Source: an uncultured Alphaproteobacteria bacterium (GTDB taxonomy: Bacteria; Pseudomonadota; Alphaproteobacteria; Rhodobacterales; Rhodobacteraceae). From it: a stretch of 34,574 bases of DNA. This document shows positions 31,765 to 34,574 of the stretch, in pieces. Position numbers and translations under genes: made by a program. The DNA lies in the NCBI GenBank assembly GCA_902567635.1, contig CACFNV010000012.1, forward strand, positions 1 through 34,574. The letters run 5' to 3'. The notes under the pieces were generated by a model. It searched no databases. It had not been told where the DNA came from and saw only the letters and a program-made list of their open reading frames with translations. Positions within the stretch are counted from its first letter, which is position 1; every line of letters starts with the position of its first letter.

Positions 31765-32985
31765 CTAAGAAAGTTTAGAAATTTTAGTTCCATAAGAGAC
31801 AAACATGAAGAGAATAGAAGCAAAAATAGCAAAAAACGACATAAACATAAATTGAGCATCTATTTTGTACCCCAGATCTATAAAATATCCGCTAAGAACC
31901 GGTCCAATTGCTGAGCTCAAAACCATTACTGCCAAACCAACGGTTCTTATTGAAGCTAAATTCTTTGTTCCAAAAAATTCGGGAAAAAAAGTTCCATAGA
32001 CAACAGAATAGGCTCCTTGCATCGTTCCAAGAAAAACAAATACTAAGATTAAGGTCAGATAAGAATTAGCAGAGGCTAAAGTTGTAAAACCGAGAATAAG
32101 AGGCAATAAAAAAAATGGAAGAATATTTTTGGTATTAAGCCTGTCCACTAAATAACCAAAAATGTATAAGGAAAAAAGACTAGTGAATGAGTAGAATGGT
32201 ATAAGTATTACGAACTCTGACATTTCCCATCCTTTGACATTTACGAGATGAACTTGATGAAAAAAGAGTGTAGTCGTAAACATAGGAGAGGTCATTAATC
32301 CAGGTAGAGCTAGCCAAAAAACCCAGTTTTTTAGCATTTCGTTTCTAGTCCAGGATTTGTTATTCATTCCCGTTTGGGTTATCTCAGCATTTCCACTGTC
32401 CTTTTTATCTCTTTCAACTGTCAGAAAAATTAAAATTGATAGCAAAATTATTACGCAAATAATAAGTGCAATAAACCAAGTCCTCTCCCATACAAAAATT
32501 CCAATTAAAATAACGAATATAGTTGGCAGTGACGCTTCAGCTAAAGTATATCCCGAATTCGCTACTGCTACAGCCTTGCCTCTGTTCTTAGAGAACCACT
32601 TTCCACAATAAACCATTGACAAATGTCCTAACATTCCTTGTCCAAAAAAGCGCAGACCAAGAATGATAAAAATCAAGAAAATAAAAGAACTGTTTATAGC
32701 CATACAAAAGACAAAGGCCATCAATCCAAAAATAACAATGCTGCTCATCATTTTAGCAGATAGTTTGTCAGCATATCCTCCAACAAATAATATTAAAATG
32801 GCTGATGACAGTGTCGCAATTGAATAAATCAGTCCCCATTCTCCATGACTCAAATTAAATGCATGCCTGATTTCTGCCGAATAAAGTGAAATGAAAAATG
32901 TTTGTCCAAAAGCTGAGCAAAAAGTGAGAATAAAAACAATGTAAAGCCAACGGAAATTTTTTATATAAAAAGAAATGTTGACCAT
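31765..32985 (-). CDS. MFS transporter
   Basis: A 406-residue inner-membrane transporter with about twelve hydrophobic segments. The loop between helices 2 and 3 has GGYADKLSAKMM, the degenerate G-x-x-x-D motif of the major facilitator superfamily. HEWGLIYSIATLSSA-type wording near residue 47 and GYLVDRLNTKNI in the second half resemble the monocarboxylate/oxalate-formate antiporter-like branch. It is the first gene of a minus-strand operon with the HAD phosphatase and acetoacetate-CoA ligase, which makes uptake of a short keto or hydroxy acid (for example acetoacetate or 3-hydroxybutyrate) an attractive inference. The 79-base gap to the divergent enoyl-CoA hydratase gene must hold both promoters. 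Confidence 0.88.
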   Translation of the reverse strand: MVNISFYIKNFRWLYIVFILTFCSAFGQTFFISLYSAEIRHAFNLSHGEWGLIYSIATLSSAILILFVGGYADKLSAKMMSSIVIFGLMAFVFCMAINSSFIFLIFIILGLRFFGQGMLGHLSMVYCGKWFSKNRGKAVAVANSGYTLAEASLPTIFVILIGIFVWERTWFIALIICVIILLSILIFLTVERDKKDSGNAEITQTGMNNKSWTRNEMLKNWVFWLALPGLMTSPMFTTTLFFHQVHLVNVKGWEMSEFVILIPFYSFTSLFSLYIFGYLVDRLNTKNILPFFLLPLILGFTTLASANSYLTLILVFVFLGTMQGAYSVVYGTFFPEFFGTKNLASIRTVGLAVMVLSSAIGPVLSGYFIDLGYKIDAQFMFMSFFAIFASILFMFVSYGTKISKLS

Positions 32986-33064
32986 TATTTGTCTCGCTTA
33001 AAAAATTATTCTTACAATAACTCGACCATTCGTATACGCTAGAACGAAAATAGGAAAGCAATAA

Positions 33065-33838
33065 ATGGCAGAAATAGTAATAAGTAAATCAATTAATGAC
33101 CACGTGTCAGAACTAATAATAAACAGACCTGAGCATTACAATTCTTTTAATACCGACTTACGGCTTAAACTAGTAGACGCTATAAAAAGTATTGAAGATG
33201 ATGTTAGTAAAAGAGTAATTGTTGTTAAGGGAGAGGGACCCGGGTTTTGTGCTGGAGCTGATTTAACGGACGGAGGTCAAATGCCACCATCCAAGCAATT
33301 GAATGATGAATATTTCCCAATATTTGAGTCTATTGCGAAGAGCAAAAAAATATTTGTTGCTGCAATACATGGATCAGCTGCAGGTATAGGAACAGCATTA
33401 GCTATGAATTGTGATTTAATAGCGATGGCTGCGTCATCACGAATTTCAATGGTGTTTTCCAATATAGGATTGGTACCAGATGGCGGGGCAACATACCTTC
33501 TTCAAAAATCCTTAGGTTACCGTAAGGCTCTAGAGGTAATTATAAGTGGAAGTCATTTGTCAGCAGATGAGTGCTTAAACTTTGGATTGGCAAATAAAGT
33601 ATTTAAGGATGAAAAATTTTTTGAAGAAGTCATCGATTGGGCATCACAGATCTCTCTTAGGGCGCCTCTTGCGGCAGCTGCAGCTAAAAAGGTAATGAGG
33701 GCAAAAAGTTTTGATAATTATTGTGAGGCTTTTGAGAGTGAAGCTATAGAACAAGACAAATTAGCCTTGAGTAACGATTTTAGAAATGCGGTGGAGTCTT
33801 TTTTTAAAAAAGAGAAGCCGATCTTTAAGGGGAATTAG
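33065..33838 (+). CDS. Enoyl-CoA hydratase/isomerase family protein (PaaG-like)
   Basis: A 257-residue crotonase-fold enzyme acting on acyl-CoA thioesters. The two oxyanion-hole segments are visible, GFCAGADLTD (about 61-70) and HGSAAGIGTALAMNCDL (about 99-115), followed by FSNIGLVPDGGATYLL. The active-site position after VP is Asp139, as in the phenylacetate-pathway isomerase PaaG, while hydratases normally have Glu in this region. An isomerase or special hydratase role is therefore more likely than simple beta-oxidation hydration. AGGAAA before the ATG is a good ribosome site. The gene is divergent from the MFS/phosphatase/ligase operon and abuts the convergent hydrolase gene with no gap. 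Confidence 0.92.
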   Translation: MAEIVISKSINDHVSELIINRPEHYNSFNTDLRLKLVDAIKSIEDDVSKRVIVVKGEGPGFCAGADLTDGGQMPPSKQLNDEYFPIFESIAKSKKIFVAAIHGSAAGIGTALAMNCDLIAMAASSRISMVFSNIGLVPDGGATYLLQKSLGYRKALEVIISGSHLSADECLNFGLANKVFKDEKFFEEVIDWASQISLRAPLAAAAAKKVMRAKSFDNYCEAFESEAIEQDKLALSNDFRNAVESFFKKEKPIFKGN

Positions 33839-34574
33839 TTATATTGTTAAAAATTTGTAAAACGTTCTCACCTCTGCTGCGACTATTTCACTTTTCTCTT
33901 CATGTAGTAGATGTCCAGCGTTTGCAATTTTTATTAATTTTGAAGTTTTAACTTTTTTATTTGCATTGATAGAGTTAGCGTTTGGTACTATCCCATCTTT
34001 TTCCCCTATTATAAATAATATGGGAAAATTTATTTTATCCAAAATCTTCTTAAAAGTTTCTATGTCCCAATTAGAAATTAAATCCAAAGTTCCTTGAATG
34101 TGATCGCTATTTTTCATTAAATTTATATATGGCTCTATATCTTCTGTAGTTAAATTACTTCCGGATAAAGAAAGCAGTTTCCTTAAACTATTTTCAGCAC
34201 TATTAAAAAGCTTAACCCAATACTTTGTTAGAGGACTCCAGCTCATAGCTTTTGCCATTAATGGAAAAATTTTTCCTGCGGGACCCTCAAAGCTTTCCAG
34301 GGCGCCATTTATAGATATGGCGCTTGTTTTTGTACCAATTTTGTTAATTTCATAAGCGAGTTGAAGGGCAATGACGGCACCGATAGAGTGCCCCACGTAA
34401 ATTGAAGGGGTTTTTTTTAGACGCCTTGATAGCTTGACAAGATCTGACGTAATCAAATTGAGATCTAATGATTTGTTTTTTAGGTTTTTTGAAAATCGGT
34501 GACCTGGAAGGTCTACACATATAATTTGGTAATCAGATAAAAGTTCAACCATATTTTTCCAGGAATGAGAAGAA
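33839..34574 (-). CDS. Alpha/beta hydrolase, BchO-like, C-terminal part (5' end outside window)
   Basis: The frame is open to the right edge (SSHSWKN precedes the first Met seen), so the start and the first strand with the HG oxyanion loop are missing. Visible features are CVDLPGHRFS after strand 4, the nucleophile elbow GHSIGA, an acid in GEKDGIVPN and the catalytic His in NAGHLLHEE. The cap region reads SINGALESFEGPAGKIFP, then a GSNLTTEDIEPY segment and HIQGTLDLISNWD. This wording resembles BchO, the hydrolase encoded beside magnesium chelatase genes (bchD, bchI) in bacteriochlorophyll-making bacteria. That assignment rests on memory of the family, and a general esterase remains possible. 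It ends directly at the stop of the enoyl-CoA hydratase gene. Confidence 0.8.
   Translation of the reverse strand, partial: SSHSWKNMVELLSDYQIICVDLPGHRFSKNLKNKSLDLNLITSDLVKLSRRLKKTPSIYVGHSIGAVIALQLAYEINKIGTKTSAISINGALESFEGPAGKIFPLMAKAMSWSPLTKYWVKLFNSAENSLRKLLSLSGSNLTTEDIEPYINLMKNSDHIQGTLDLISNWDIETFKKILDKINFPILFIIGEKDGIVPNANSINANKKVKTSKLIKIANAGHLLHEEKSEIVAAEVRTFYKFLTI

Noticed and set aside
1-34574. CRISPR arrays, insertion sequences, phage genes, toxin-antitoxin pairs, rRNA
   Set aside because: Looked for by eye; no spaced repeats, transposase, integrase, capsid or RNase-type toxin genes were found.

Overview
The window is a stretch of an AT-rich proteobacterial chromosome (well under 45% GC by eye, with AGA/AAA/ATT-rich coding). 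The gene set fits an alphaproteobacterium, possibly a marine planktonic one: a photolyase/amine-oxidase/DUF1365/Cfa-type methyltransferase cluster, a long-form AcnB, an alphaproteobacterial-style LptF, acetoacetyl-CoA synthetase, a family III CoA transferase and a BchO-like hydrolase. Placement below class level is an inference. Genes are densely packed on both strands, and both window edges cut through genes.

1-7014: a five-gene plus-strand operon (photolyase, FAD-dependent amine-oxidase-like protein, DUF1365 protein, Cfa-family methyltransferase, MFS transporter) converges with a two-gene minus-strand operon (Tat-exported DUF6134 protein, then SDR). This resembles the light/singlet-oxygen membrane-lipid clusters known from phototrophic alphaproteobacteria. 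The methyltransferase lacks two bicarbonate-site residues of true cyclopropane synthases, so a methylated or furan fatty acid product is more likely than a cyclopropane. 7277-10459: an MscS-family channel, an AlaX editing protein and a tRNA-Ser(GGA).

10460-13873: a probable genomic insertion at the 3' end of the tRNA-Ser gene. A degenerate copy of the tRNA 3' end lies at 13853-13873. Between the copies is a four-gene, translationally coupled minus-strand operon (Tat-type FAD oxidase, DUF4383-like membrane protein, two membrane-anchored unknowns) with its own promoter and palindrome. Its arginine codons (mainly CGN) differ from the AGA-dominated left flank, and the shift continues through the epoxide hydrolase at 14268-15449. 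This is the best candidate in the window for an undescribed system.

15631-24803: metabolic genes (cupin, CoA transferase, fatty acid desaturase, aconitase B, class II aldolase-like protein, nitroreductase, acyl-CoA synthetase). 24804-25158 is a gap holding an inverted repeat and a short reading frame broken by an in-frame TGA. 25159-29132: MFS transporter, LptF without LptG, and TrkH. 29136-32985: a minus-strand operon of MFS transporter, HAD phosphatase and acetoacetyl-CoA synthetase. 33065-34574: an enoyl-CoA hydratase/isomerase and the C-terminal part of a BchO-like alpha/beta hydrolase. If that hydrolase really is BchO, the organism may make bacteriochlorophyll, which would fit the putative singlet-oxygen cluster at the other end.
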